From Oscillospiraceae bacterium (GTDB lineage Bacteria > Bacillota > Clostridia > Oscillospirales > Oscillospiraceae), in contig JAFUNI010000012.1 in the NCBI GenBank assembly GCA_017482385.1, positions 1 through 64,000 of the forward strand: a stretch of 64,000 bases of DNA, in the 5' to 3' direction. Within the stretch, counting starts at the first letter, position 1; every line of letters begins with the position of its first letter. This document shows positions 18,719 to 25,485 of this stretch, in pieces. A model generated the notes under the pieces. It was not told the origin of the DNA. It ran no database searches and worked only from the letters and a program-made list of their open reading frames with translations. A program made the position numbers and the translations under genes.

Positions 18719-19108
18719 TTAGACGACAGTAGTACCGCCACCACCGCCGCCGGGGTTGTAGCTGCCGCCGGCAATGAGGGGCTGCAAGTAGGCAACGATG
18801 AAGCCCAGAGAGTTCAGAATGATCCATGTGATCACGATTCTCTTGAGCCACTGAGTTGCTTCCTCAACTGCTCGCTGGTTCCGGGAAATCATCCGGATGA
18901 GCAGTGCAATGGCACCCACAGTTACCGCAACGATGGTGCTAATAGCGACGATCTGACCGTAGATGTCCTGAAGGATCGTAGAGAAACGGTCCCAGATCGT
19001 GGCCGCCATCACTGGCTGCATAGACAGCATTGCGACAGAAGCCATGCCGACAGCAGACCAGTAGGCGTTTGTCAGTCGCTCCTTGCCCTTGGCGAGTTGC
19101 TTAACCAT
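18719..19108 (-). CDS. VirB2/TrbC-like pilin subunit
   Basis: A 129-residue protein with a basic N-terminus, a first hydrophobic segment ending MQPVMAA (a signal-like cleavage site near residue 36) and two further spans (AISTIVAVTVGAIALLI; IVITWIILNSLGFIVAYL). It ends in a glycine-rich tail (GGGGGGTTVV). This two-helix hairpin with a short charged loop (SRNQRA) is the VirB2 pattern. AAGGAGG precedes the ATG. It is the first gene after the leader promoter, hence the head of the transfer operon. Confidence 0.75.
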   Translation of the reverse strand: MVKQLAKGKERLTNAYWSAVGMASVAMLSMQPVMAATIWDRFSTILQDIYGQIVAISTIVAVTVGAIALLIRMISRNQRAVEEATQWLKRIVITWIILNSLGFIVAYLQPLIAGGSYNPGGGGGGTTVV

Positions 19109-19141
19109 ATGACATACCTCCTTTCCTCGAGGATGGAAACG

Positions 19142-19192
19142 AAAAAAGACACCATTTTGAAGGGCTGAAATCAGCTCTCAAAACAGTGTCTT
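19142..19192 (-). terminator. terminator-like attenuator in the leader of the transfer operon
   Basis: On the minus strand a 15-bp stem (AAGACACTGTTTTGA with TCAAAATGGTGTCTT, two G-U pairs) encloses a smaller GCTGA/TCAGC hairpin and runs into TTTTTT. It lies between the promoter at 19221-19249 and the first transfer gene. It should therefore stop most transcripts unless anti-termination occurs. It could also terminate the upstream replication block. Confidence 0.7.
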
Positions 19193-19200
19193 ATCGCTTC

Positions 19201-19214
19201 GTCCAATTTTGGAC
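19201..19214 (-). promoter_or_regulatory. putative operator in the transfer-operon leader
   Basis: Inverted repeat GTCCAA-TT-TTGGAC lying seven bases downstream of the -10 box, over the expected start of transcription. This is a position where a bound repressor would block initiation. The binding protein is unknown. Confidence 0.45.
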
Positions 19215-19220
19215 AATACA

Positions 19221-19249
19221 AGTATAACACGTTTCCATTTGCTTGTCAT
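19221..19249 (-). promoter_or_regulatory. promoter of the type IV secretion operon
   Basis: Minus-strand -35 ATGACA (19244-19249), exactly 17 bp spacer, -10 TATACT (19221-19226). Both boxes are one base from consensus. It points to the pilin gene through the hairpin leader. Confidence 0.7.
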
Positions 19250-19303
19250 TAGCAACAACCTGCCACTTTATTTACGCTTTTGTGCCAAAATGTTTACACC
19301 TAT

Positions 19304-19930
19304 TCAGAAGCCCTCAAGCATAGATAAAACCTCCAGCCAAGCAGCAATTTCCTCGGATGCTACGGACCAAAGGCGCATTGAGATAAGCTTAATTGCAAGC
19401 CTTCGAAGTCTGTAGTATGTGCGCACACTCATCCCCAGTTTGGCGAGAATCTCTTCGTTTTTGCGTTCGATTGGGTCAATATATGTTGTGTAAATTATGG
19501 AATACAGTTCTTCACCATTACCGGGTTTCTTCCTGAGCATAGTAAGAGCTTCCTGAATCCGATCAACCAGATGCCGCGTCTTCATCATCGCATTCACTCT
19601 GCTCTCAATACGCTTGTTTTCCAGGGACATTTGAACATCCAGCTTTTCGGCCAGCCTGTCTATATCCTTCATTGGAACAAGTAATTCAGCGCAAATCTCA
19701 TCGGGAATGCACTCAAGAACCCATACAACCATCCGATACTGGTTAAGCATAACCTCGGTGTTGTGATAATCTCGCCGTGCCTTTTCTTGCTGCGCTTTTC
19801 TGATGTCTGGATCTTGAATTTGAGCATCTTCAATACGTCCGCTCTTCTTCAAATACTCCATAATCGAAACAGATTGAGCATGTATCCTTTGCTCTTCCGC
19901 ATCATACGGGATTATTTTTTTCGATCTCAT
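19304..19930 (-). CDS. small helical regulator-like protein of the replication block
   Basis: 208 residues, highly charged and helical. The C-terminal third (ERKNEEILAKLGMSVRTYYRLRRLAIKLI) has the look of a sigma-70 region 4 or ArpU-type helix-turn-helix used by phage and ICE late-gene activators. No signal peptide. GGAGG precedes the ATG, which lies 29 bp inside the end of the upstream gene. It sits just upstream of the transfer promoter and may control it. The regulator role is inference. Confidence 0.55.
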   Translation of the reverse strand: MRSKKIIPYDAEEQRIHAQSVSIMEYLKKSGRIEDAQIQDPDIRKAQQEKARRDYHNTEVMLNQYRMVVWVLECIPDEICAELLVPMKDIDRLAEKLDVQMSLENKRIESRVNAMMKTRHLVDRIQEALTMLRKKPGNGEELYSIIYTTYIDPIERKNEEILAKLGMSVRTYYRLRRLAIKLISMRLWSVASEEIAAWLEVLSMLEGF

Positions 19931-20993
19931 TGCGTTTCCTCCATTTCGTTGAAAGATTTCCGTCTAAACACGGTCCTCGTATCAACGAACCTTGTGACAA
20001 ATCTGTTGGTTTTACAGTAATCGCACCCGGGCAGGCATACTGACAGTTCCTACAATGCTTACAGTTCCAACCATGAGAAATATACGTGCGTGTTATATGG
20101 TCAAAAGGCGCAACGCGGCATTCTGCCTCCAAAAGGGCAGACTCCTCCTGTCGACCTGCAATGACCTTCGCGCTGTGCCAGGCAACCATATGATTGACCT
20201 TGGTATTCTCGCTGTTTTCGCTGTACTTATAATTGCCGCTTATGAGTATTTCGCTAAGTATACTCATAACTTCATCCTGTGTAGGAAGCTGAATATCTGT
20301 TCCTGTCGGGTAATGCTTATTGAAAATGAGACAGCCATAGGAGCTGGGCAGGCGGTACAGAGAGAAGACATCCCCATGCTTCTTGAAGAATCTCCATACT
20401 TTTGTCTTTTCCCAACCCCAACGCTGTCCCAGGGTTTCCAAAGTTAGAACGGCACCGTATTTTCCGTACTGAACAACTGGGGAGAGATATGAAAAGGCAT
20501 TCCCCCTGTCTTCAAATGTGGTATGGCACCAAAGATCGAGCCAGGCATCGGCCTCCTCGAAAATGTACTTTTGTTCAAAGAGTCGCTCCGTAATGTTTCT
20601 GGGCAAACAGAGAAAGCCGTACCCATCTGTTGCATAGACAGTCCCTGTCATACATTCCGCACCTGAGCATTTCACGACCCAGTCTGTGATTTCATAAGTA
20701 AGTTTCTTAGTTGTGCGGTCTAATGTGTATTTCAAATATCCGTGTGCTGCAAGCTGATCCAGTATCTCTAAGGCCGTAGCACGGCTTCTGACACCCAGAA
20801 TGCTTTTTATACCGACAATACCTCCGGCCCACATTCCTGCTGTTACAGGGTTGATATGGCCGCAGTATGTTGCATTGCCCTTTCGGAAGGCAGCACGAGC
20901 TGCCAGCTTAGCCCAATGGCTCATAAGGCCTTTTCCCATATCCGGATAACTCCGGGGCAGTTTGACCCACTCATACTTGCCCAGGCACTTCAT
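19902..20993 (-). CDS. replisome-organiser-like protein with a C-terminal cysteine cluster
   Basis: 363 residues starting MKCLGKYEWVKLP behind AAGGAGG. The N-terminal 150 residues resemble winged-helix replication-initiation proteins of phages and mobile elements (ARAAFRKGNATYCGHINP, RATALEILDQLAAHGYLKY). A second winged-helix-like segment contains TLETLGQRWGWEKTKVWRFFKKHG. Near the C-terminus CKHCRNCQYACPG gives a C-x2-C-x2-C-x3-C cluster, which could hold zinc or an Fe-S cluster. Initiation of element replication is a reasonable inference. An upstream ATG at 21053 has no ribosome site and would overlap the hairpin at 21026-21051. Confidence 0.6.
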   Translation of the reverse strand: MKCLGKYEWVKLPRSYPDMGKGLMSHWAKLAARAAFRKGNATYCGHINPVTAGMWAGGIVGIKSILGVRSRATALEILDQLAAHGYLKYTLDRTTKKLTYEITDWVVKCSGAECMTGTVYATDGYGFLCLPRNITERLFEQKYIFEEADAWLDLWCHTTFEDRGNAFSYLSPVVQYGKYGAVLTLETLGQRWGWEKTKVWRFFKKHGDVFSLYRLPSSYGCLIFNKHYPTGTDIQLPTQDEVMSILSEILISGNYKYSENSENTKVNHMVAWHSAKVIAGRQEESALLEAECRVAPFDHITRTYISHGWNCKHCRNCQYACPGAITVKPTDLSQGSLIRGPCLDGNLSTKWRKRNEIEKNNPV

Positions 20994-21025
20994 ACCGCCA
21001 TCCTCCTTGTCCTTGAAATAGAAAA

Positions 21026-21051
21026 GGCCAGCAAGATTTCTCCTGCTGGCC
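21026..21051 (-). terminator. terminator-like hairpin ahead of the replication gene
   Basis: Perfect 8-bp stem GGCCAGCA/TGCTGGCC followed on the minus strand by TTTTCTATTT. It lies between the DUF5348 gene and the replisome-organiser start, so it could attenuate read-through into the replication gene. Confidence 0.6.
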
Positions 21052-21063
21052 AAAGGGAAACTA

Positions 21064-21276
21064 TTAAATTCGGACGATCAGTCCAATCAGATCGTCTACA
21101 TCGATACCTACAAGATACCAATCCTTTCCCATCTCTATTCGGGTAGGGACCCACTTACCACTGATCTTCACATCAAAGGTTTCTCCGCAATGAAGACCTC
21201 CGTGATAGTCATAGAGAGAAAAACGGATATCCATCCGGTCTGAGCCGTGTCTTTTTACCAATGTTCCAACATTCAT
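21064..21276 (-). CDS. DUF5348-type small protein
   Basis: A 70-residue soluble protein (MNVGTLVKRHGSDRMDIRF, ending VDDLIGLIVRI) matching the DUF5348 type found in clostridial conjugative elements. It has a perfect GAGGAGG site six bases before the ATG. It is the first gene of the replication block. Function unknown. Its compact beta-rich composition suggests an SH3-like or OB-like fold. The family name is from memory. Confidence 0.65.
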   Translation of the reverse strand: MNVGTLVKRHGSDRMDIRFSLYDYHGGLHCGETFDVKISGKWVPTRIEMGKDWYLVGIDVDDLIGLIVRI

Positions 21277-21293
21277 ATATATCCTCCTCGTAT

Positions 21294-21328
21294 ATTGTAA
21301 GGCGAATGCCTAACTGATTGTAAGGCGA
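21294..21328. repeat. two 12-bp direct repeats upstream of the replication block
   Basis: ATTGTAAGGCGA occurs at 21294 and again at 21317, a 23-bp period or about two helical turns. This suits a protein-binding iteron pair upstream of the DUF5348/replication genes. No function is shown. Confidence 0.45.
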
Positions 21329-21345
21329 GTGACTTGATAAAAGGA

Positions 21346-21382
21346 AAGCGCCAAACGGTGTGACAGAAGCCGTTTGGCGCTT
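21346..21382. other. perfect 13-bp hairpin in the replication leader
   Basis: AAGCGCCAAACGG and CCGTTTGGCGCTT flank an 11-nt loop. On the minus strand it is followed by TCCTTTTATC, a weak terminator tail. It may be an origin, regulatory or termination structure. The rest of the 21277-21507 region shows no gene. Confidence 0.55.
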
Positions 21383-21507
21383 GTAACCTGTGTGGCAGGT
21401 CGGATAAGTTGCTTGATATTCAATTTGCCCTCCAAACGAAGGGGAAGTATGTCGATTCCTCTGTCGACCTCCTTGATTCAGATTAACAGAAAAACCGGCA
21501 CGAACTT

Positions 21508-21722
21508 TCAAGACTGAAAAGTGGACAAAATCAGCGAAAACTCCGGCTTTTGCCAAACTTTTTCTGTTTGGCATATTATAACACATTCCTCCACCCGACG
21601 GACGATACCAGTAGCTTTCATATATATCTATCTCCTTATTTTACAAATTACGATGCTATTATTTGTAAAAGGGGAAGATTTATACTGCGCGAATTTACTT
21701 TTTAGGTTGAGTGTGTTATAAT
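21508..21722. repeat. leader repeat copy A (SpoVT-like micro-ORF plus promoter)
   Basis: First of four related leaders. On the minus strand it holds AGGAGATAG and a micro-ORF (21621 down to 21508) that begins MKATGIVRRVEECVII, matching the N-terminus of SpoVT/AbrB regulators. An extended -10 TGTTATAAT lies within it. Rightwards come a perfect inverted repeat TTTTACAAAT-N12-ATTTGTAAAA (21639-21670), GATTTATACTG, and the promoter for the next gene. Confidence 0.75.
21694..21722 (+). promoter_or_regulatory. promoter of the DUF4279 gene
   Basis: -35 TTTACT, 17-bp spacer, -10 TATAAT. The same boxes and spacing precede the next genes, at 22427, 23280, 24331 and 25486. Confidence 0.7.
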
Positions 21723-21751
21723 AATATAAAATATTTTGAGGTGAATATATA

Positions 21752-22168
21752 ATGTTCTTTTTCAAGAAAAAAGAAGATAATCGCTGTTTTACATACTTTC
21801 GCATTGCCGGTGATTTTAATCCTGATGACATTACTGAAAAATTAGGACTAAAACCATATGAATCTTGGCGAATCGGCGACAAAAGAAAGAACGGTTCTTT
21901 ATTTGATTTTGCTGCGTGGCATTTCGGAAAATGTGATATTTACAATGTTGATATAACTGAGCAGATGCAAGAAACAATAAAACCACTTCTCGACAAAATC
22001 GATATTTTAAATCAAATACGAGAAGAAAACGATGTGAGTTTCTACCTTGAGATTGTGCCATATTTATATCCAAACAATGATACACCATGTCTTGCTCCGT
22101 CATTAGAGATTATGGATTTTTGCACAGCAACCAGAACAGAAATAGACATTGATTTATACATTGATTAA
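21752..22168 (+). CDS. DUF4279-type protein
   Basis: A 138-residue cytoplasmic protein whose start (CFTYFRIAGDFNPDDITEKLGLKPYESWRIGDK) carries the DUF4279 hallmark of a strand, a D-P-D-x-I-T helix and the W-x-x-G-D turn. DUF4279 proteins are often encoded near toxin or immunity genes, but no partner is visible here. GAGGTGAA precedes the ATG. It is a single-gene unit bounded by a promoter and a terminator. Base composition is more AT-rich than the conjugation genes to its left, which fits separate acquisition. Confidence 0.75.
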   Translation: MFFFKKKEDNRCFTYFRIAGDFNPDDITEKLGLKPYESWRIGDKRKNGSLFDFAAWHFGKCDIYNVDITEQMQETIKPLLDKIDILNQIREENDVSFYLEIVPYLYPNNDTPCLAPSLEIMDFCTATRTEIDIDLYID

Positions 22169-22172
22169 CCGT

Positions 22173-22201
22173 AAAAGCGGAGTGAATTTCACTCCGCTTT
22201 T
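22173..22201 (+). terminator. terminator of the DUF4279 gene
   Basis: AAAAGCGGAGTG / CACTCCGCTTTT stem with a 5-nt loop. The same stem core recurs after the genes ending at 23038 and 25158. Confidence 0.75.
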
Positions 22202-22211
22202 GCTATGTATA

Positions 22212-22455
22212 GGTCAAAATATGCTGTTTTTTGTCAAAAAATTTTCTCCAAAAACTGCTCGAAACCCCAGTGTTTATGCGGCTTTAAGCGACTTTTGTGT
22301 TATTATAACACGAGCCTCCACCCGACGGACGATACCAGTAGCTTTCATATATATATATATCTATCTCCTTTAATTTACAAATTACGATGCTATTATTTGT
22401 AAAAGGGGAAGATTTATACTGACTGATTTACTTTTCATACTGTTCGTGTTATATT
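22212..22455. repeat. leader repeat copy B
   Basis: Contains the minus-strand micro-ORF 22348-22274 (MKATGIVRRVEARVIITQ, then KSLKAA and stop), the inverted repeat TTTACAAAT/ATTTGTAAA (22374-22403), GATTTATACTG and the TTTACT/TATATT promoter. It is near-identical to copy A over about 110 bp and to copy D over its left half. Confidence 0.75.
22427..22455 (+). promoter_or_regulatory. promoter of the DMP19-like gene
   Basis: -35 TTTACT (22427-22432), 17-bp spacer, -10 TATATT (22450-22455). Confidence 0.65.
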
Positions 22456-22474
22456 ATTTAAGAGGTGGTATCTT

Positions 22475-23038
22475 ATGAAAAAATTCTTTTCAAATATCAA
22501 GTCTGTTTTTATGATAATCGGCGGATTATTTCTAATATTACTTAGTGCCTGTGGAATTTTTTCAAAAAAGCACTTACACGGAGAAGATTTACTAAAGCTT
22601 TCTGATGACAAGCTTTTTGAAACAGTATATCTACAGACTCTTGATTTGGTGGAATCCTTTGCAGATGAAGAATCCGCGCTTGCACAAATCAGTCCTGTAC
22701 AACGAACAGTATACATATTGAGCATTTATGATATGGAAATTCAGAACGGGGGTTTGTGTCAATTCTTTGTAAATTCTTCCCGTTCGTTGGCTCCGTATGT
22801 AAACCCATGCCTGAAAACAGTGGAAGCAGAAGCGCACAACCAATTATTTGCTGCGTTTGTTGCCAACAACCAGCTTGACCTGCACAACCTCGATTCCTTT
22901 GAAATTACCGATGTAGAAGAATATACTGCACAAACGGAACGATATGATTTCGATACCTTTGACAACGCCTATTGCGAACTAACTCCACTTCAAGATTATA
23001 TTGTAGCGTATATTAAAGCCAACATCTCGGAATTTTGA
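22475..23038 (+). CDS. DMP19/DUF4375-like lipoprotein
   Basis: 187 residues. The N-terminus MKKFFSNIKSVFMIIGG...LLSAC is a lipoprotein signal with the cysteine at 26. The body contains the DMP19 (DUF4375) pattern: YDMEIQNGGLCQFFVNSS, then the helical region around AEAHNQLFAAF. DMP19 proteins of Neisseria were described as DNA mimics that titrate a repressor. An exported version cannot do that, so the function here is unclear. Single-gene unit with its own promoter and terminator and an AGAGGTGG site. Confidence 0.7.
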   Translation: MKKFFSNIKSVFMIIGGLFLILLSACGIFSKKHLHGEDLLKLSDDKLFETVYLQTLDLVESFADEESALAQISPVQRTVYILSIYDMEIQNGGLCQFFVNSSRSLAPYVNPCLKTVEAEAHNQLFAAFVANNQLDLHNLDSFEITDVEEYTAQTERYDFDTFDNAYCELTPLQDYIVAYIKANISEF

Positions 23039-23041
23039 TAT

Positions 23042-23072
23042 AACAGCGGAGTGAATTTTCACTCCGCTGTTT
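23042..23072 (+). terminator. terminator of the DMP19-like gene
   Basis: AACAGCGGAGTGA / TCACTCCGCTGTT stem followed by TTGC. It shares its stem core with the terminators at 22173 and 25161. Confidence 0.7.
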
Positions 23073-23133
23073 GCTATGTAATATTATATTTTGTGCAAAT
23101 TGAGTTGGACAAGAATCAGCGAAAATCTAGTAT

Positions 23134-23308
23134 TTATGCGGGTTTAGACAACTTTTGTCCTATTATAACACATTCCTCCACCCGACGGACGATACCAGTT
23201 GCTTTCATATATAAATTCTCCTTTAATTTCAAATCGTGTTACTATTATTTGTAACTCGTGGGAATTTATACTGCCGTAATTTACTTTTTGGGTTAATTGT
23301 GATATAAT
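23134..23308. repeat. leader repeat copy C
   Basis: Contains the minus-strand micro-ORF 23208-23134 (MKATGIVRRVEECVIIGQ, then KLSKPA and stop), a degenerate TTTCAAAT...ATTTGTAA inverted repeat, GAATTTATACTG and the TTTACT/TATAAT promoter. Confidence 0.7.
23280..23308 (+). promoter_or_regulatory. promoter of the small membrane-protein gene
   Basis: -35 TTTACT (23280-23285), 17-bp spacer, -10 TATAAT (23303-23308). Confidence 0.7.
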
Positions 23309-23328
23309 GACTATCTTGAGGTGATATC

Positions 23329-23814
23329 ATGGAGAAGAAATCAAAACCTATCAATAAGTTTATATATTGTTTTTCTCTACTGACTTGGATTATAAATATC
23401 TGTTTTATTTTTATACCGTTTTTCTTTGAAATTTCTGGAATTTGGGTTGTAGGTATTTTTGTTTCTATCTTAATTCAAGGGATTGTTTCGGGTGCTTTTT
23501 TTGATGAAACACTCGTTCCAAAAATAAAACAAAAACGCAATATAATAGACTATTGCCTTATTACCTCTAAATACGTTTCTATCAGTTTAGCCGCTGTTGG
23601 CTTTTCCTCACTTTTAATAGGTGGAGGTGGACCTGAAATCATTGATGAAGCATATTGTTTGGTTAATCATGGCGATATAGTACGAAAAATTTCAGAAGGT
23701 TGGTTTATATATTTTACCATTTGTGAAATGCTTTTGTTCACATGTGGGATACTATATTTTTCAACATTTATGACTCTGCGTATTCGGGCATTATATTTAA
23801 TCCAAAAACAATAA
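23329..23814 (+). CDS. four-span membrane protein, function unknown
   Basis: 161 residues with four hydrophobic segments: FSLLTWIINICFIFIPFFF, IWVVGIFVSILIQGIVSGAFF, a segment around ISLAAVGFSSLLIGG, and FTICEMLLFTCGILYFSTFMT. No charged catalytic motif is visible and I do not recognise the family. The start follows GAGGTGAT, the same ribosome site used by the neighbouring single-gene units. Strongly AT-rich. Its promoter and terminator are its own. Confidence 0.6.
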   Translation: MEKKSKPINKFIYCFSLLTWIINICFIFIPFFFEISGIWVVGIFVSILIQGIVSGAFFDETLVPKIKQKRNIIDYCLITSKYVSISLAAVGFSSLLIGGGGPEIIDEAYCLVNHGDIVRKISEGWFIYFTICEMLLFTCGILYFSTFMTLRIRALYLIQKQ

Positions 23815-23821
23815 CATATAC

Positions 23822-23864
23822 AAAAAGGGCTGTCTCAAAATGATCGTTTGAGACAGCCCTTTTT
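23822..23864 (+). terminator. strong bidirectional terminator
   Basis: Perfect 18-bp arms AAAAAGGGCTGTCTCAAA / TTTGAGACAGCCCTTTTT with a 7-nt loop. A-tract and T-tract flanks allow function on both strands. Confidence 0.8.
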
Positions 23865-24054
23865 GATATGTACAGTCAAAATATGCTGTTTTTTGTCAAA
23901 AATCTTTCTTTAAAAATCGCCCGAAAACCCAGTATTTATAAGGCTTTAAGCGACTTTTGTGTTATTATAACACGAGCCTCCACTCTTCTGACAATGCCAG
24001 TTGCACCCCAAGGGCACTTCCTTCGGGCGCTTTCATATATCTTTCTCCTTTTCC

Positions 24055-24271
24055 GTAGGGGGCGATGCCCACATCGACCCGCGAGCGGTCATCGCCCTGT
24101 TGCGGTGCCCTGTGTGCGCCTTGGCGACGGTGCGCCTGCGTTGCACACAGACCGCGGCCACCGCGACGCGCTAAGCGCCGACTTCGTCGGTTGCGCTCTG
24201 CACGCGGCCTGCGGGCCGTGTCGCTCAGGTCGCTCCTCCCGCCACCGGCGGCGCTCCCATCGCTCCCCTAC
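24055..24271. mobile_element. 217-bp GC-rich MITE-like element
   Basis: Starts GTAGGGGGCGATG and ends CATCGCTCCCCTAC, giving imperfect terminal inverted repeats of about 14 bp. The interior is GC-rich with many short palindromes and no credible gene. It splits the leader repeat at a point that is uninterrupted in copies A to C. No clear target duplication is visible. Confidence 0.6.
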
Positions 24272-24330
24272 AATAATTTTACAAATTACGCTGTTAGTAT
24301 CTGTAAACGGGAGAAGATTATACTGACGGA

Positions 24331-24359
24331 TTTACTTTTTTAGTCCGTTGTGGTATAAT
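24331..24359 (+). promoter_or_regulatory. promoter of the TauE/SafE gene
   Basis: -35 TTTACT (24331-24336), 17-bp spacer, -10 TATAAT (24354-24359). An ATG at 24358 overlaps the -10 box and so cannot be the start codon. Confidence 0.7.
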
Positions 24360-24378
24360 GCTCCTTCGAGGTGATTTT

Positions 24379-25158
24379 TTGAATATTTGGATCGTTTTGC
24401 TCGTAACCTTTTTTGCAGGTATGGGTGCCGGTCTGGGGACCGGTTTTGCGGGTATGAGCGCCGCCGCTGTCATAAGCCCCATGCTGATTACTTTCCTTGG
24501 GATTGAACCCTACACCGCGGTGGGTATTGCCCTTGCCTCCGATGTGCTGGCAAGCGCGGTGTCAGCCTTCACCTATGGAAAAAACAAAAATCTGGACATT
24601 AAAAATGGTCTGCTTATGATGGCTATGGTCTTGCTGTTCACAGTTGTGGGAAGCTATGTTTCCAGCGTTGTCCCGGCACAAACTATGGGCAGCTTCAGCA
24701 CCTTTATGACGCTGATTTTAGGCATCAAGTTCATTTTGAAACCGGTTATGACCACCAAACAGGAAATGGAGGCCGTCAGCAGAAAAAGGAAGCTCGCAGG
24801 TTCGATTCTTTGCGGTATTTTCATTGGCTTCATTTGCGGCTTTGTAGGTGCCGGCGGGGGTATGATGATGCTCCTCATTCTCACATCCGTGTTGGGATAT
24901 GAGCTAAAGACTGCCGTAGGCACCAGTGTATTTATTATGACCTTTACCGCGCTGACCGGTTCAATTTCCCACTTTTCCTTCGGCGACAGCCCAAATCTTT
25001 TGATTATGGTGCTGTGCGTTCTGTTTACCTTTATGTGGGCACGGATCGCGGCAGTATTTGCAAACAAAGCAAAGCCCGAAACATTGAACAGAGCCGTTGG
25101 TGCTGTATTGGTGCTGTTGGGTGTTCTTATATTGGGATTTGAGTATTTGGTAAAATAA
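24379..25158 (+). CDS. TauE/SafE (DUF81) family anion permease
   Basis: 259 residues starting at a TTG four bases after GAGGTGA (24368-24374). Eight or so membrane spans. The TauE/SafE repeat signature appears twice: FFAGMGAGLGTGFAGMSAAA near residue 10 and FIGFICGFVGAGGGMMMLLIL near residue 155. The family exports or imports sulfonates, sulfite or related organic anions; the substrate cannot be read from the sequence. It stands alone with its own promoter and terminator. Confidence 0.85.
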   Translation: MNIWIVLLVTFFAGMGAGLGTGFAGMSAAAVISPMLITFLGIEPYTAVGIALASDVLASAVSAFTYGKNKNLDIKNGLLMMAMVLLFTVVGSYVSSVVPAQTMGSFSTFMTLILGIKFILKPVMTTKQEMEAVSRKRKLAGSILCGIFIGFICGFVGAGGGMMMLLILTSVLGYELKTAVGTSVFIMTFTALTGSISHFSFGDSPNLLIMVLCVLFTFMWARIAAVFANKAKPETLNRAVGAVLVLLGVLILGFEYLVK

Positions 25159-25160
25159 AG

Positions 25161-25195
25161 AGTAACAGCGGAGTGAAATTCACTCCGCTGTTACT
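25161..25195 (+). terminator. terminator of the TauE/SafE gene
   Basis: Arms AGTAACAGCGGAGTGAA / TTCACTCCGCTGTTACT, 17 bp with a one-base loop region. The stem core GCGGAGTGAA is shared with the terminators at 22173 and 23042. Confidence 0.75.
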
Positions 25196-25206
25196 TTGTA
25201 CCGTCT

Positions 25207-25285
25207 GTAGGGGGCAGCGCCTCGACGCCCCGCAAGGATATCTTCCGTAACCGTGCAACGGACTGTCGTGGGCGCCAGCCCCTAC
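25207..25285. mobile_element. 79-bp short GTAGGGG-bounded element
   Basis: Begins GTAGGGGGCAGCGCC and ends GGCGCCAGCCCCTAC. Like the element at 24055-24271 it is followed directly by AATAATTTTACAAATTACG. It is probably an internally deleted relative. The rest of 25286-25485 holds a fragment of the TTTACA...TGTAAA leader repeat and no gene. Confidence 0.5.
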
Positions 25286-25485
25286 AATAATTTTACAAAT
25301 TACGCTGCGAGGCTGTAAACTCACGGAGATTATACCGCAGGATTTACATTTTGAAATTGCAACGTAAAAATCCGTCGATTCATACGCCGGTGGTCGGATT
25401 CCCTTCATTTTTGGAGGCAGAATGCTAACAATTCCCCCTGTTTTCCCAAGGAATTTGGTGCGGTTGCCGAAAAACAGCAAATCGG

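Larger units (their letters stand above)
23874..24359. repeat. leader repeat copy D, interrupted by two insertions
   Basis: The left half (23874-24050) matches copy B. Its micro-ORF (ATG at 24036, minus) has 26 extra bases after codon 3 that break the frame, after which TGIVRRVEARVIITQ is still recognisable in another frame. A GTAGGGG-bounded element (24055-24271) separates this half from the inverted repeat (24277-24307) and promoter that complete the unit. Confidence 0.7.

Noticed and set aside
1-21300. Search for relaxase and integrase genes of the conjugative element
   Set aside because: None is present in the window. They may lie to the left of position 1, so the element's ends and attachment site cannot be defined here.
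21209-21586. Minus-strand frame of 125 codons upstream of the DUF5348 gene
   Set aside because: It runs through hairpins and repeats, overlaps the DUF5348 start, and has no family resemblance. A GGAGG near 21595 belongs to the SpoVT-like micro-ORF region.
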